From the NCBI GenBank assembly GCA_023435305.1, contig JAEYRV010000059.1, positions 20,083 through 84,082 of the forward strand: a stretch of DNA of 64,000 nucleotides, in the 5' to 3' direction. Below are positions 1-7,817 of this stretch, piece after piece. Each line of letters starts with the position of its first letter. The first letter of the stretch is position 1. The notes under the pieces were generated by a model that did not search any database, was not told the origin of the DNA, and saw only the letters and a list, made by a program, of their open reading frames with translations. The stretch is from Bacillota bacterium. GTDB taxonomy: Bacteria; Bacillota; Clostridia; Acetivibrionales; DTU013. The position numbers and the translations under genes were made by a program.

Positions 1-1046
1 AGAATGCGCTCAGTCTCACCCGCGCGGCAGAGATATTCGTATGCGGTTCTATATTCCCTTCGCGAAAGGTGCCATTCGCCAAGCCGCCGATAGAGCGCGG
101 CGCGCTCTTCTTTATCCTTCTGTCTGCCCCGAAGGAAATCCAGCAGCACGTTATGGATTTTATAGACTCCTGCTGCCTCTTCAAAGGCAACGAATGCGTT
201 TTTGAGGCGCAGCATTTTAAGGGTTTCCTCTGTTTTTTCTTCCTGCGTTACAAACGCGGCCTGTTCTGCCGTGAAGACGTCCATAATGGAAAGATTCAGC
301 AAAAATTTTTGGATGCGCCCGTCGTATGCTTTATAGAGCACCTTCTCAACCAAATCGTTGATAGTGCCGTTTCGGTCCACTGGGATGCCCCGTTCCATGC
401 CGAGCATGATAAGATAAATCAATGAAATCCAGCCGCCCGTGTAATCTCCGATTTTTCCTATCTCATTCTCACCTGCTGTAAAGCCCTCCAGGGAGCAATA
501 TTCCCGAATCTCGCTGTCAGTAAAACGCAGCGTATTTTGAGACACAACATTGCACAGTCCTTTTGGAGAAAGCTCGGTGATGTCAAGATTTGTGGTATCG
601 CGTGTCAAAATGACAATGTGAAAATCGTCCGGCATTTCCATCACAAAACGCCTGAACAGCGCAGTCACCCGCATACTCCCGGCAAGGTGGAAATCGTCGA
701 TGACGAGCGTGGTATGAGGCTTGTAAACCATCTCATTTATGATGGAAATAGCCATTGCCGTCTGTGGTGTGTCGGCAGGAACGCCTAGACTTTTGAGTCT
801 GCTCTCCGACGCCTCGTCAAATCTGCCGATTTCGGCTGCAAGCCTTTCCCAAAAACCACGCGACGTGTCGTCTTCGGATAAAAAGGAGGTCCATATGACA
901 GGCACGTCTTTTAAAGCAAGGAATTCGCGTACGGCCGTGGTTTTTCCGTAACCCATCGGAGCCTCCACGATGGTCAGCGGATAATCGAAGATGCTTTCCA
1001 AAGCGCGGTTGACACGCTCGCGCTTGAGTGCTTTGAGCTTTTTCAC
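1..1046 (-). CDS. MalT/LuxR-type ATP-dependent transcriptional regulator (C-terminus cut by window)
   Basis: At least 348 codons are open from a GTG at 1046 to the window edge, so the C-terminal part, where a LuxR-type helix-turn-helix would be expected, is not visible. The start is preceded by GGAGGAAC at ideal spacing. A Walker A motif APMGYGKTT lies at about residues 29-37 and a Walker B-like LVIDDFH at about 114-120; both, and the following GGWISLIYLI segment, are typical of the STAND ATPase domain of MalT/LuxR-family activators. The end of the visible part looks like the start of helical repeats (LYRRLGEWHLSRREY). Family members are large (about 850-900 aa) and sense ligands by ATP-dependent oligomerisation. 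It is transcribed away from the SLH gene. The target is unknown. The family assignment is firm; the inducer cannot be inferred. Confidence 0.85.
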   Translation of the reverse strand, partial: MKKLKALKRERVNRALESIFDYPLTIVEAPMGYGKTTAVREFLALKDVPVIWTSFLSEDDTSRGFWERLAAEIGRFDEASESRLKSLGVPADTPQTAMAISIINEMVYKPHTTLVIDDFHLAGSMRVTALFRRFVMEMPDDFHIVILTRDTTNLDITELSPKGLCNVVSQNTLRFTDSEIREYCSLEGFTAGENEIGKIGDYTGGWISLIYLIMLGMERGIPVDRNGTINDLVEKVLYKAYDGRIQKFLLNLSIMDVFTAEQAAFVTQEEKTEETLKMLRLKNAFVAFEEAAGVYKIHNVLLDFLRGRQKDKEERAALYRRLGEWHLSRREYRTAYEYLCRAGETERI

Positions 1047-1116
1047 CGGTGTTCCTCCTTTTTGTGGGACTGGGTCTGTGCGTATCGCCTGAAGTGTAAA
1101 AGTACTTTATGTCGTC

Positions 1117-1145
1117 ATTATACAACAATTTTTTACAATCTACAA
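1117..1145 (-). promoter_or_regulatory. Sigma-A promoter of the MalT-like regulator
   Basis: Read on the minus strand, TTGTAG (1145-1140) is followed after 17 bp by a perfect TATAAT (1122-1117), about 70 bp upstream of the GTG start. Confidence 0.6.
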
Positions 1146-1443
1146 GAATCGAGACGAGCCCGAGAAACAGAAGCAATTTTTGAAGAAGTGACGGCTATTC
1201 GCTGAAGGGAGGCGGACTCCTGAGGTTTTGACTGGAGCAGGGAGTTTAATTTCTCTCTTGCTGAGTATTGCAGAAAAATGGGTGTTCCCGAGGATCAGAT
1301 CGATTGGCCTGAATAACCGGCGGCGGCCAGGCTCTGAAGGGGACTAAATATTACAGTTTTATTACGATTGAAAATCACCTCAGAAAATTCTCCCTTGGCA
1401 GCGAATGTATATTACAACAAACCACCAAAGGGGGATATTTTTT
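1146..1443. other. Gene-free stretch before the SLH gene
   Basis: No supported gene is seen. A short open stretch (about 1222-1314, + strand) reads GFDWSREFN...VPEDQIDWPE and ends in TAA; it has no start codon or ribosome site and may be a gene remnant. No confident promoter for the SLH gene was recognised. Confidence 0.3.
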
Positions 1444-3165
1444 ATGAGGAACATAACAAGAAGGCTGATATCGCTGTTTATATGCCTGGTATTATTAGTT
1501 TCGATGTCGGCTCCTGTATTTGCAAAGGAGCCCAATAGTCTTCTGAATTCGAAAGGCTTCAAGGATGTAAAGCCGGGACACTGGGCATATGAAGATATCA
1601 TGTGGATGCTCGAAAAAAAGATAATCGACGGTAAAGGCAAGGATAAATTTGAACCTAATGCTACAGTCACAAGAGCAGAGTTTGCAAAGATGATGGTAAA
1701 TACTCTGCAGCTCAAACAGTACAAACCTGAGACTCCATCATTCGTGGATGTAAAGAAGAATGCATGGGAATATCCTTTCGTTGAAACTGCAAAAGTATAT
1801 CTGACAGGCTTCAGAACAACAAGCGGTGATTATTTCAAGCCCTCACTGGCGGCGGTAAGAGAAGATATGGCAGTTGCTCTGGTAAAGGCGCTGGGATATC
1901 AGAACGAGCCAGTGAATGAGAACAGTCTTAATACATTTGCTGATGCTGCTCAGATTTCTCCAAATCTTAGAAAGTATGTTGCATTGGCTGTAGAGCATGG
2001 ACTGATCCAGGGATATTTAAAGGATGGAAAGATGGTCTTTGATGCACAGGGCAATCTTACCCGTGCACAGTCGGCCACGCTTCTTCGCAAGGCATTTGTT
2101 AAAAACGAAGAAAAGATCACATACGATGAGGACAAAGTCACATATGACAACAATTCTACATATATCAGACCTGTTGTATCTATCTCGATGGAAAACAATG
2201 TACCGGTACTGAGATGGAACAAAATAACCTCTGATAAGTTCAAGGAATACAGAGTTGTTATTTCAAAGGGTGACAATACTCCTGAATATCCGGCCAATGG
2301 TTATCTTTACACTATAACTGACAGGGAGAGGACATATGCGCTCATAAACAATGCTGATAAGTATAACGGCGGAGATTTTGGAAACTACCTGACCAGGAAC
2401 GAAGACTATTTTATAAGTGTCACAGCTGTATATACCGACAAGAATGTAGCAGGCAACACAGTCAAATTCAAATATAATGGCGCTGAGAATCCTGAATTGA
2501 ATGTGATGCCCATAGTAACTGCAGCCGAAGAAAACGGCAAGCTGGTTCTCAGATGGAACAAGATCGACTCATCGGAATTTGTCGCATATAGAGTAGTTGC
2601 TTCGAAAAACGATGATACTCCATCATATCCGGATAACGGTTACCTTTATTCTATCACTGACCGCAATAAAAACTATGCTGTGATCGATAACCTGACTGCC
2701 TATACTAACGGTGATTTCAATGGTTACTTTGTAAAAGGCGGACAGTATTATTTCAGCATAACAGCAGAGTACAAGGATAAAAAAATCGCGGGTAATGTCA
2801 TCAGGGTCCAGTACAATGGAGAAGACAGCGCAGCAATGTTCCCGGCTCCACAGGTGAGCGCCGTTTATGAAAATGAAAAGCTGGCGGTAAAGTGGAATAA
2901 AATCAATTCAGCATTGCTGACGGAATACCGTGTGGTAATATCAGAGAAGAATCAGACTCCTGCATACCCTTCAAACGGATATTATGAGACCGCTTATGAT
3001 GCCAATACGACATCTGTTGTGATCGATACGGAAAAGACTTATTCAAATGGAGATTTCACGAAGCTGACATACGGAACTGAATATTATATCAGCGTCACAG
3101 CAGTATACGGTGACAAATATGTTCCTGGAAATGTAGTAAAGATGCTTTATCTGATAAATGATTAA
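1444..3165 (+). CDS. SLH-domain surface protein with three ~100-aa beta repeats
   Basis: The start is taken at the ATG at 1444 (after a GGGGG ribosome site), which places a classic signal peptide first: RR, a hydrophobic run, and a cleavage site near APVFA-KE. The protein is 573 aa. Three S-layer-homology segments follow (roughly residues 40-90, 95-155, 160-220), recognisable by FKDVKPGHWAYEDI, TRAEFAKMM and LTRAQSATLLRKAF. The rest is three tandem copies of a ~100-residue domain, each with the pattern LRWNKI..EYRVV.SK...TP.YP.NGYLY...D and YFISVTAVY.D, probably fibronectin-III-like. SLH domains bind pyruvylated secondary cell wall polymer, so the protein should be non-covalently anchored outside the cell. 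A CsaB-type pyruvyl transferase is encoded at 30535-32796. No enzymatic domain is visible; the ligand of the repeat domains is unknown. Confidence 0.9.
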   Translation: MRNITRRLISLFICLVLLVSMSAPVFAKEPNSLLNSKGFKDVKPGHWAYEDIMWMLEKKIIDGKGKDKFEPNATVTRAEFAKMMVNTLQLKQYKPETPSFVDVKKNAWEYPFVETAKVYLTGFRTTSGDYFKPSLAAVREDMAVALVKALGYQNEPVNENSLNTFADAAQISPNLRKYVALAVEHGLIQGYLKDGKMVFDAQGNLTRAQSATLLRKAFVKNEEKITYDEDKVTYDNNSTYIRPVVSISMENNVPVLRWNKITSDKFKEYRVVISKGDNTPEYPANGYLYTITDRERTYALINNADKYNGGDFGNYLTRNEDYFISVTAVYTDKNVAGNTVKFKYNGAENPELNVMPIVTAAEENGKLVLRWNKIDSSEFVAYRVVASKNDDTPSYPDNGYLYSITDRNKNYAVIDNLTAYTNGDFNGYFVKGGQYYFSITAEYKDKKIAGNVIRVQYNGEDSAAMFPAPQVSAVYENEKLAVKWNKINSALLTEYRVVISEKNQTPAYPSNGYYETAYDANTTSVVIDTEKTYSNGDFTKLTYGTEYYISVTAVYGDKYVPGNVVKMLYLIND

Positions 3166-3198
3166 GCCTGTATAAAGAGATATATAGAGATCTGAAGA

Positions 3199-3224
3199 GG
3201 CGCTCCTGTGGGGCGTCTTTTTTT
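3199..3224 (+). terminator. Rho-independent terminator after the SLH gene
   Basis: The stem GGCGCTCC/GGGGCGTC (two G-U pairs, TGT loop) is followed by seven T. Confidence 0.85.
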
Positions 3225-3322
3225 GCAATTTTGCTCTGGTGATTATCTGTGGTTTATATGGTATGATTATTTTATATGGACACTCCAATGAACGGAGTGA
3301 TGCGATCAGAGGGGGCATAACA

Positions 3323-4231
3323 GTGAATATAGATATAATAGGAGTACCTGTGGATCTTGGTTCTAACCGCAGAGGTGTCGATATGGGTCCAAGTGCTATC
3401 AGATATACCGGTTTGATCCAGGCGATAAGAAAGCTTGATATAAATTGTCGTGATCTTGGAAATATTCAGATCCCGGTTCCGGACAGCAAAAGCTTTGAGC
3501 AGGCGACGCCCAGGACTCCGAGGTTCATTAATGAAATAACTCAAATGAATGAGACCCTGTATAAATTGGTCGGGAAAAGTCTGTCAGAGGGTAATATGCC
3601 GCTGGTCATCGGAGGCGACCACAGCATTGCCACCGGTTCTCTGCTGGGCGCTCAGAGCTGTCTTAAGAATATTGGAGTCATCTGGATGGATGCCCATGGG
3701 GATTTTAATACGGAGCATACGACCATGTCAGGAAATCTGCACGGCATGTCACTGGCTGCCGCTACAGGTACCGGCATGTGTGAGATGGCAAGGTTCAAGG
3801 CCGATGATGTGGATTTTGTGAACCCTGAGAAGGTTGTCATAGTAGGAGCGAGGGATCTTGATCCGGAAGAGGCGGAGCTGCTGAAAAAGTCGAAGGTAAC
3901 TGTGTTCACAATGGAAGACATCGATATGTACGGCCTCAGAAGCATTATGCAAAAGGCGATAGAAATTGTTGAGGACGGAACTGAGGGGTTTCATCTGAGC
4001 TTTGATCTGGATGTTGTGACACCATCTGACGCTCCCGGGGTGGGTACTCCTGTAAATGGCGGAATCACTTACAGAGAAGCACATCTCGCTGCCGAAATGC
4101 TTTCTAAAAGGCCCAAGCTTAGGTCTATAGAGCTGGTCGAGCTGAACCCGATACTGGACAATGCCAATATAACAGGAGAACTGGCCGTTTCTCTGCTCTG
4201 CTCAGTACTTGGCAAAAGGATACTAAGATAG
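3323..4231 (+). CDS. rocF: Arginase
   Basis: Hydrolyses L-arginine to ornithine and urea in the cytoplasm with a binuclear Mn centre. The GTG at 3323 is chosen because GAGGGGG sits 7 nt upstream and it gives the family length (302 aa); longer in-frame starts have no ribosome site. Metal and substrate motifs are intact: GGDHSIATG, DAHGDFNTE followed by TTMSGNLHGM (arginase-type rather than agmatinase-type), and SFDLDVVTPSDAPGVGTP. The C-terminal SIELVELNP motif is also present. It lies alone between the SLH gene and the PurF-like gene, with no ornithine or urea genes nearby, so it most likely serves general arginine catabolism. Agmatinase is the only realistic alternative and is less likely given the HTTxSGNxHGM region. 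Confidence 0.9.
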   Translation: MNIDIIGVPVDLGSNRRGVDMGPSAIRYTGLIQAIRKLDINCRDLGNIQIPVPDSKSFEQATPRTPRFINEITQMNETLYKLVGKSLSEGNMPLVIGGDHSIATGSLLGAQSCLKNIGVIWMDAHGDFNTEHTTMSGNLHGMSLAAATGTGMCEMARFKADDVDFVNPEKVVIVGARDLDPEEAELLKKSKVTVFTMEDIDMYGLRSIMQKAIEIVEDGTEGFHLSFDLDVVTPSDAPGVGTPVNGGITYREAHLAAEMLSKRPKLRSIELVELNPILDNANITGELAVSLLCSVLGKRILR

Positions 4232-4292
4232 TCGCATATTTGCATCCCGATTGTACTTATTGCATAAATATAAATTATTTTGCATAAATGTA

Positions 4293-4320
4293 TTGACACT
4301 TTACATTTTAAAAATACAAT
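4293..4320 (+). promoter_or_regulatory. Sigma-A promoter of the PurF-like gene
   Basis: TTGACA (4293-4298), a 16-bp spacer and TACAAT (4315-4320), about 50 bp before the start codon. Confidence 0.75.
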
Positions 4321-4370
4321 GGAAGTATGTGCGTTTTATGTAGAAAAAATGATATCGGGATGAGGTAAAT

Positions 4371-5771
4371 ATGGGTGGATTATTTGGAGTTGCATCAAAA
4401 AATGACTGTGTAATGGATCTGTACTTCGGCACTGACTACCATTCGCACCTTGGAACAAGCAGGGGCGGCATGGCGGTGTATACCGGAAATGGCTTTTCAA
4501 GATATATTCATAATATAGAAAATGTTCAGTTCAGAGCGAAATTTGAAAACGACCTTGCAGATATGGCAGGCAATACGGGGATCGGCTGCATAAGCGATAC
4601 CGAGGCGCAGCCCCTTACAGTCTGTTCACATCATGGACATTATGCACTGACAACTGTCGGACGCATCAATAACATCGATGAGCTTGTAAAAAAAGCTTTC
4701 GCCGTCAATTACATACACTTTCTCGAAATGAGCAGGGGAGAAATAAACCCCACGGAAATGGTTGCAGCCCTCATCGACCAGGAGGATACTATAAAGGATG
4801 GAATACTGAGGGCCCAGGAAGCGATAGATGGCTCCTGTACCATGCTTGTGCTGAATCATGAGGGCATATATGCGTCCAGAGACCGTCTGGGCCGGACTCC
4901 TCTTGTGATCGGTGAAAGGGATGGGGCTTTTTGCGTATCGTTTGAATCAAGTGCACTGCCGAACCTTGGATACACACTCAAGCGTGAGCTGGGGCCGGGT
5001 GAGATCGTCAGAATCACCCCCGACGGTATAGAAACAATATCTCCGCCAAGACAGGAGATGAAGATATGTGCCTTCCTGTGGGTGTATTATGGGTATCCGG
5101 CATCCGCATATGAGGGCAGAAATGTTGAGATAATGCGGTATAGAAGCGGAGCGGCGCTGGCGCGCAAGGACGATGTGGAGCTCGATGGTGTGGCAGGCGT
5201 CCCTGATTCAGGCGTTGCACATGCAATCGGATACTCCAATGAGTCTGGGATCCCGTATGTCAGGCCGTTTGTAAAGTACACGCCGACATGGTCAAGAAGC
5301 TTCATGCCCCAGGACCAGAGTATAAGGAATCTGGTGGCAAAAATGAAGCTAATCCCGATACCCGGGCTGGTTGAAAACAAACGGATATTGTTCTGTGACG
5401 ACTCTATAGTACGCGGCACCCAGATGGGCGAGACAGTTGAATTATTATACAATTTCCATGCAAAAGAAGTGCACATAAGACCGGCATGTCCTCCGCTGCT
5501 GTTTGGCTGCAAATACCTCAATTTCTCGCGGTCGCGTTCTGAAATGGACCTTATAACCAGGCGGGTCATAAAGGAGCTTGAGGGTTCGGACTCAGCCAGT
5601 ATCGATGAATATAGTGATTCGAAGACCGAAAAATACAGCTGTATGGTGGAATGCATCAGAAAAAAACTGAAATTCACCAGCCTGAGATTCCAGGAGCTCG
5701 AGGATATGATACAGGCCATAGACCTCCCGGAATGCAAGGTATGCACCTACTGCTGGAACGGGAAAGAGTAG
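4371..5771 (+). CDS. PurF-like amidophosphoribosyltransferase homologue lacking the catalytic N-terminal Cys
   Basis: 466 aa with the two-domain PurF layout: an Ntn glutaminase-like half (about 1-225) and a type I phosphoribosyltransferase half (about 250-440). The PRPP-binding loop CDDSIVRGTQMGE is intact near residues 342-354. The cysteines that bind the 4Fe-4S cluster in Bacillus PurF appear conserved: C233 in KICAFLW, C373/C380 in CPPLLFGC, and C455/C458/C461 at the C-terminus. Odd feature: the mature N-terminus is MGGLFGV, where true PurF has Cys next (CGVFGI), so the nucleophile for glutamine hydrolysis is absent. It may use free ammonia, act on another substrate, or be regulatory. No purine genes are adjacent; it has its own promoter and terminator. 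I am sure of the homology and unsure of the reaction. Confidence 0.85.
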   Translation: MGGLFGVASKNDCVMDLYFGTDYHSHLGTSRGGMAVYTGNGFSRYIHNIENVQFRAKFENDLADMAGNTGIGCISDTEAQPLTVCSHHGHYALTTVGRINNIDELVKKAFAVNYIHFLEMSRGEINPTEMVAALIDQEDTIKDGILRAQEAIDGSCTMLVLNHEGIYASRDRLGRTPLVIGERDGAFCVSFESSALPNLGYTLKRELGPGEIVRITPDGIETISPPRQEMKICAFLWVYYGYPASAYEGRNVEIMRYRSGAALARKDDVELDGVAGVPDSGVAHAIGYSNESGIPYVRPFVKYTPTWSRSFMPQDQSIRNLVAKMKLIPIPGLVENKRILFCDDSIVRGTQMGETVELLYNFHAKEVHIRPACPPLLFGCKYLNFSRSRSEMDLITRRVIKELEGSDSASIDEYSDSKTEKYSCMVECIRKKLKFTSLRFQELEDMIQAIDLPECKVCTYCWNGKE

Positions 5772-5780
5772 GGGATCCTG

Positions 5781-5821
5781 AAGCGGCACTTTGTCAACTA
5801 AGACAGGTGCTGTTTTTTTTT
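5781..5821 (+). terminator. Rho-independent terminator after the PurF-like gene
   Basis: A stem around GCGGCAC...GTC/GAC..GTGCTG with some G-U pairs and one bulge, followed by eight to nine T. Confidence 0.8.
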
Positions 5822-5833
5822 GAAAAAATAATG

Positions 5834-5862
5834 TTGACAATCCTGCTATAGTGTATTAATAT
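5834..5862 (+). promoter_or_regulatory. Promoter of the YtrA-type ABC operon
   Basis: TTGACA (5834-5839), a 17-bp spacer and TAATAT (5857-5862), 39 bp before the GTG start. Confidence 0.7.
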
Positions 5863-5873
5863 AATAGTACACT
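5850..5873. promoter_or_regulatory. Candidate autoregulatory operator overlapping the -10 box
   Basis: A perfect inverted repeat AGTGTA-N12-TACACT covers the -10 region and the likely start point. YtrA-subfamily GntR repressors typically bind palindromes at their own operon promoter, so this is the natural site for the regulator encoded at 5901. The role is inferred from position and symmetry. Confidence 0.55.
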
Positions 5874-5900
5874 AGTGAAATGGTAAGGAGGTAAATCTAT

Positions 5901-6284
5901 GTGATTAAGTTCAATGAGAGTGCACCTATTTATTTACAGATCGTTGAGAAGATAAAGGCTGACATAGTGGCAGGAAAACTCAAGGGGGGAGATAAGCTCC
6001 CATCGGTAAGGGACATAGCTGAAAGCTTCAAAGTCAATCCCAATACAGTACAGAGAGTTTTCATGGAGCTTGAGCACGAGAAAGTGGCATACTCACAGAG
6101 GGGGATCGGCACCTTTGTTAGTGAAGAGCCGCAGTTAGTGGAAAAATTGAGAGACACACAGGCGCAAAAGTATACCGGCAGGTATGTCGGTGAAATGAAG
6201 GAACTCGGAATGAATGATGAAGAGATCCTTAAAAATGTAAAAAAGTTTTTGGAGGGTAATTGTAATGACAATATTGAAGGCTGA
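5901..6284 (+). CDS. GntR-family regulator, YtrA subfamily
   Basis: 127 aa. It starts at a GTG behind AAGGAGGT; an ATG two bases upstream is immediately followed by TGA in its own frame and is not used. The N-terminal winged helix-turn-helix is typical (PIYLQIVEKIK, LPSVRDIAESFKVNPNTVQRV, RGIGTFV), and only a short ~50-aa C-terminal helical tail follows, which defines the YtrA subfamily. Such regulators sit first in operons with ABC transporters and repress them until cell-envelope or antibiotic stress. It overlaps the ATPase gene by 20 nt, so translational coupling is likely. A palindrome across its promoter is a good autoregulatory site. Confidence 0.9.
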   Translation: MIKFNESAPIYLQIVEKIKADIVAGKLKGGDKLPSVRDIAESFKVNPNTVQRVFMELEHEKVAYSQRGIGTFVSEEPQLVEKLRDTQAQKYTGRYVGEMKELGMNDEEILKNVKKFLEGNCNDNIEG

Positions 6285-6960
6285 GAAGATCAGCAAGAAT
6301 TATTTTGCTAAAAGCGCCCTGTCCAATGTGGATATTTCTCTTGAACAGGGTAAAATAATAGGCCTGCTGGGGCCCAACGGAAGCGGCAAGACTACATTCC
6401 TGAAGCTGGTCACAGGGATGGTCAGGCCCAGCGGAGGCAGTTTGACAATATGCGGCATGGAAATAGGATACAAAACGAAGGAAATAATTTCATTCCTTCC
6501 GGATTCTGAATTCCTTTATGACTGGATGACCATCAGGGAAGCAGCCAGCACATATGCGGCTTTTTTCAAGGATTTTGACAATGACCGTTTCAATGAACTA
6601 CTGAAGTTCATGCAGCTTTCGTCTGATATGAGATTCAAGAGGCTGTCAAAGGGAATGAAGGAGAAGCTGGCGCTTGCACTTACCTTGTCAAGGAATGCAA
6701 GGCTGATAGTACTCGATGAGCCGCTGAACGGCGTCGATCCAGTTGCAAGGGAGCAGATACTGGGCGCTATTGTCAGGAGCTTTTCCCAGGACAGCACGAT
6801 ACTTGTTACAAGCCACCTTATAAATGAAGTTGAAAATATACTGGATGAGGCATATTTCCTGAAGGATGGCAGGATCGTGCTCCACGGGTCAACAGAAGAT
6901 TTAAGAAGCGAGAGAAATAAATCACTTGACGAACTGTACAGGGAGGTGTTTGCATGTTAG
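6265..6960 (+). CDS. ABC transporter ATP-binding protein (exporter type)
   Basis: 231 aa with Walker A GPNGSGKTT at residues 36-44, a C-loop of unusual form LSKGMKEKLALAL, Walker B LIVLDEPLNGVDP and the switch histidine in TSHLINEVE. This is the single-ATPase form of YtrB/BcrA-like exporters. It overlaps the upstream regulator by 20 nt and the downstream permease by 7 nt, so the three genes form one translationally coupled operon. The substrate is unknown; related systems act in envelope-antibiotic response or lipid/peptide export. Confidence 0.9.
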   Translation: MTILKAEKISKNYFAKSALSNVDISLEQGKIIGLLGPNGSGKTTFLKLVTGMVRPSGGSLTICGMEIGYKTKEIISFLPDSEFLYDWMTIREAASTYAAFFKDFDNDRFNELLKFMQLSSDMRFKRLSKGMKEKLALALTLSRNARLIVLDEPLNGVDPVAREQILGAIVRSFSQDSTILVTSHLINEVENILDEAYFLKDGRIVLHGSTEDLRSERNKSLDELYREVFAC

Positions 6961-7751
6961 GCAAGTTAATAGTCCATGAGCTCAGGAAAAAATGGAAGTC
7001 TTCAAAGTTTATACTTTTAGGCTACGGAGCGGTACAGATACTGTTGCTGCTGATCATCAGGGTATTTTTGTGGAATGAAGGTTACATCGATGGTTTTGTA
7101 ATAGATAGTGAAACTACAGCAAATTTTGATTTATCATTCGGATTGCTCACATTCGTGTTTTTCATATTGTCATTCATGATCGGAGCATATCCCTTCCTTG
7201 AAAGTATGTACCGGTTTGACAGGGATCTTTCCGGAAAGCAGGCCTATCTGGAGCTGATGATACCGGCTGCTGCGTGGCAGAAGGTTTTATCCAAGCTGAT
7301 AGCGACCCTGGCAGGTTTGGTAGTATGTGGGGTACTGTCGCTGTTTTCAATGTTTTTGTTCGTGATGGTAAACAGCAATTTCCAATATCTTACTGAGATC
7401 ATCCAGGGTGTGATCCAGGTAATCAGCAGTGACCCAATTAGCCTTATTGTTGGTATTTTGATGATACTGTTCGGCTTTGCGTGTCTCTACATTATGATAT
7501 TCATGTGTATCGCTGTAGCAAAGGCTTTTACTCACAAAAACACCATTGCAGTACCTATCGGAATACTCACATTCATTCTTCTGACAGCTATAGTGAGTAT
7601 GCTGGAGGGACAGGCTGCCAGATTCCCGATATACACCTTCAGATTTTTGGATATCAGCTTTGCATTGAGTACAATGGTCACGAGTATTGTGCTATTTGGT
7701 CTGCTGCTTTTAGGAACGGGCTGGCTCATGGAAAAAAAGATAGAGCATTGA
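6954..7751 (+). CDS. ABC transporter permease of the YtrA-type operon
   Basis: 265 aa with about six hydrophobic segments (near residues 20-40, 60-85, 110-135, 160-190, 200-220, 235-255) and a basic cytoplasmic N-terminus (HELRKKWKSSKF), resembling ABC-2 type permeases. It partners the ATPase encoded just upstream (7-nt overlap). The gene ends 17 bp before a strong terminator. Confidence 0.8.
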   Translation: MLGKLIVHELRKKWKSSKFILLGYGAVQILLLLIIRVFLWNEGYIDGFVIDSETTANFDLSFGLLTFVFFILSFMIGAYPFLESMYRFDRDLSGKQAYLELMIPAAAWQKVLSKLIATLAGLVVCGVLSLFSMFLFVMVNSNFQYLTEIIQGVIQVISSDPISLIVGILMILFGFACLYIMIFMCIAVAKAFTHKNTIAVPIGILTFILLTAIVSMLEGQAARFPIYTFRFLDISFALSTMVTSIVLFGLLLLGTGWLMEKKIEH

Positions 7752-7762
7752 TCCGGATGTAT

Positions 7763-7805
7763 AAAAAAGGAGCGTCTGCGATAATTTCAGCAGGCGCTCC
7801 TTTTT
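7763..7805. terminator. Bidirectional terminator between convergent genes
   Basis: An 11-bp stem GGAGCGTCTGC/GCAGGCGCTCC (one G-U pair) at 7769-7800 with an A-run on the left and a T-run on the right, so it can stop both the ABC operon (+) and the acyltransferase gene (-). Confidence 0.9.
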
Positions 7806-7817
7806 ATTGATACTGAA

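Noticed and set aside
1222..1314. Short open stretch ending VPEDQIDWPE
   Set aside because: No start codon in context and only about 30 residues; may be a remnant, not reportable as a gene.
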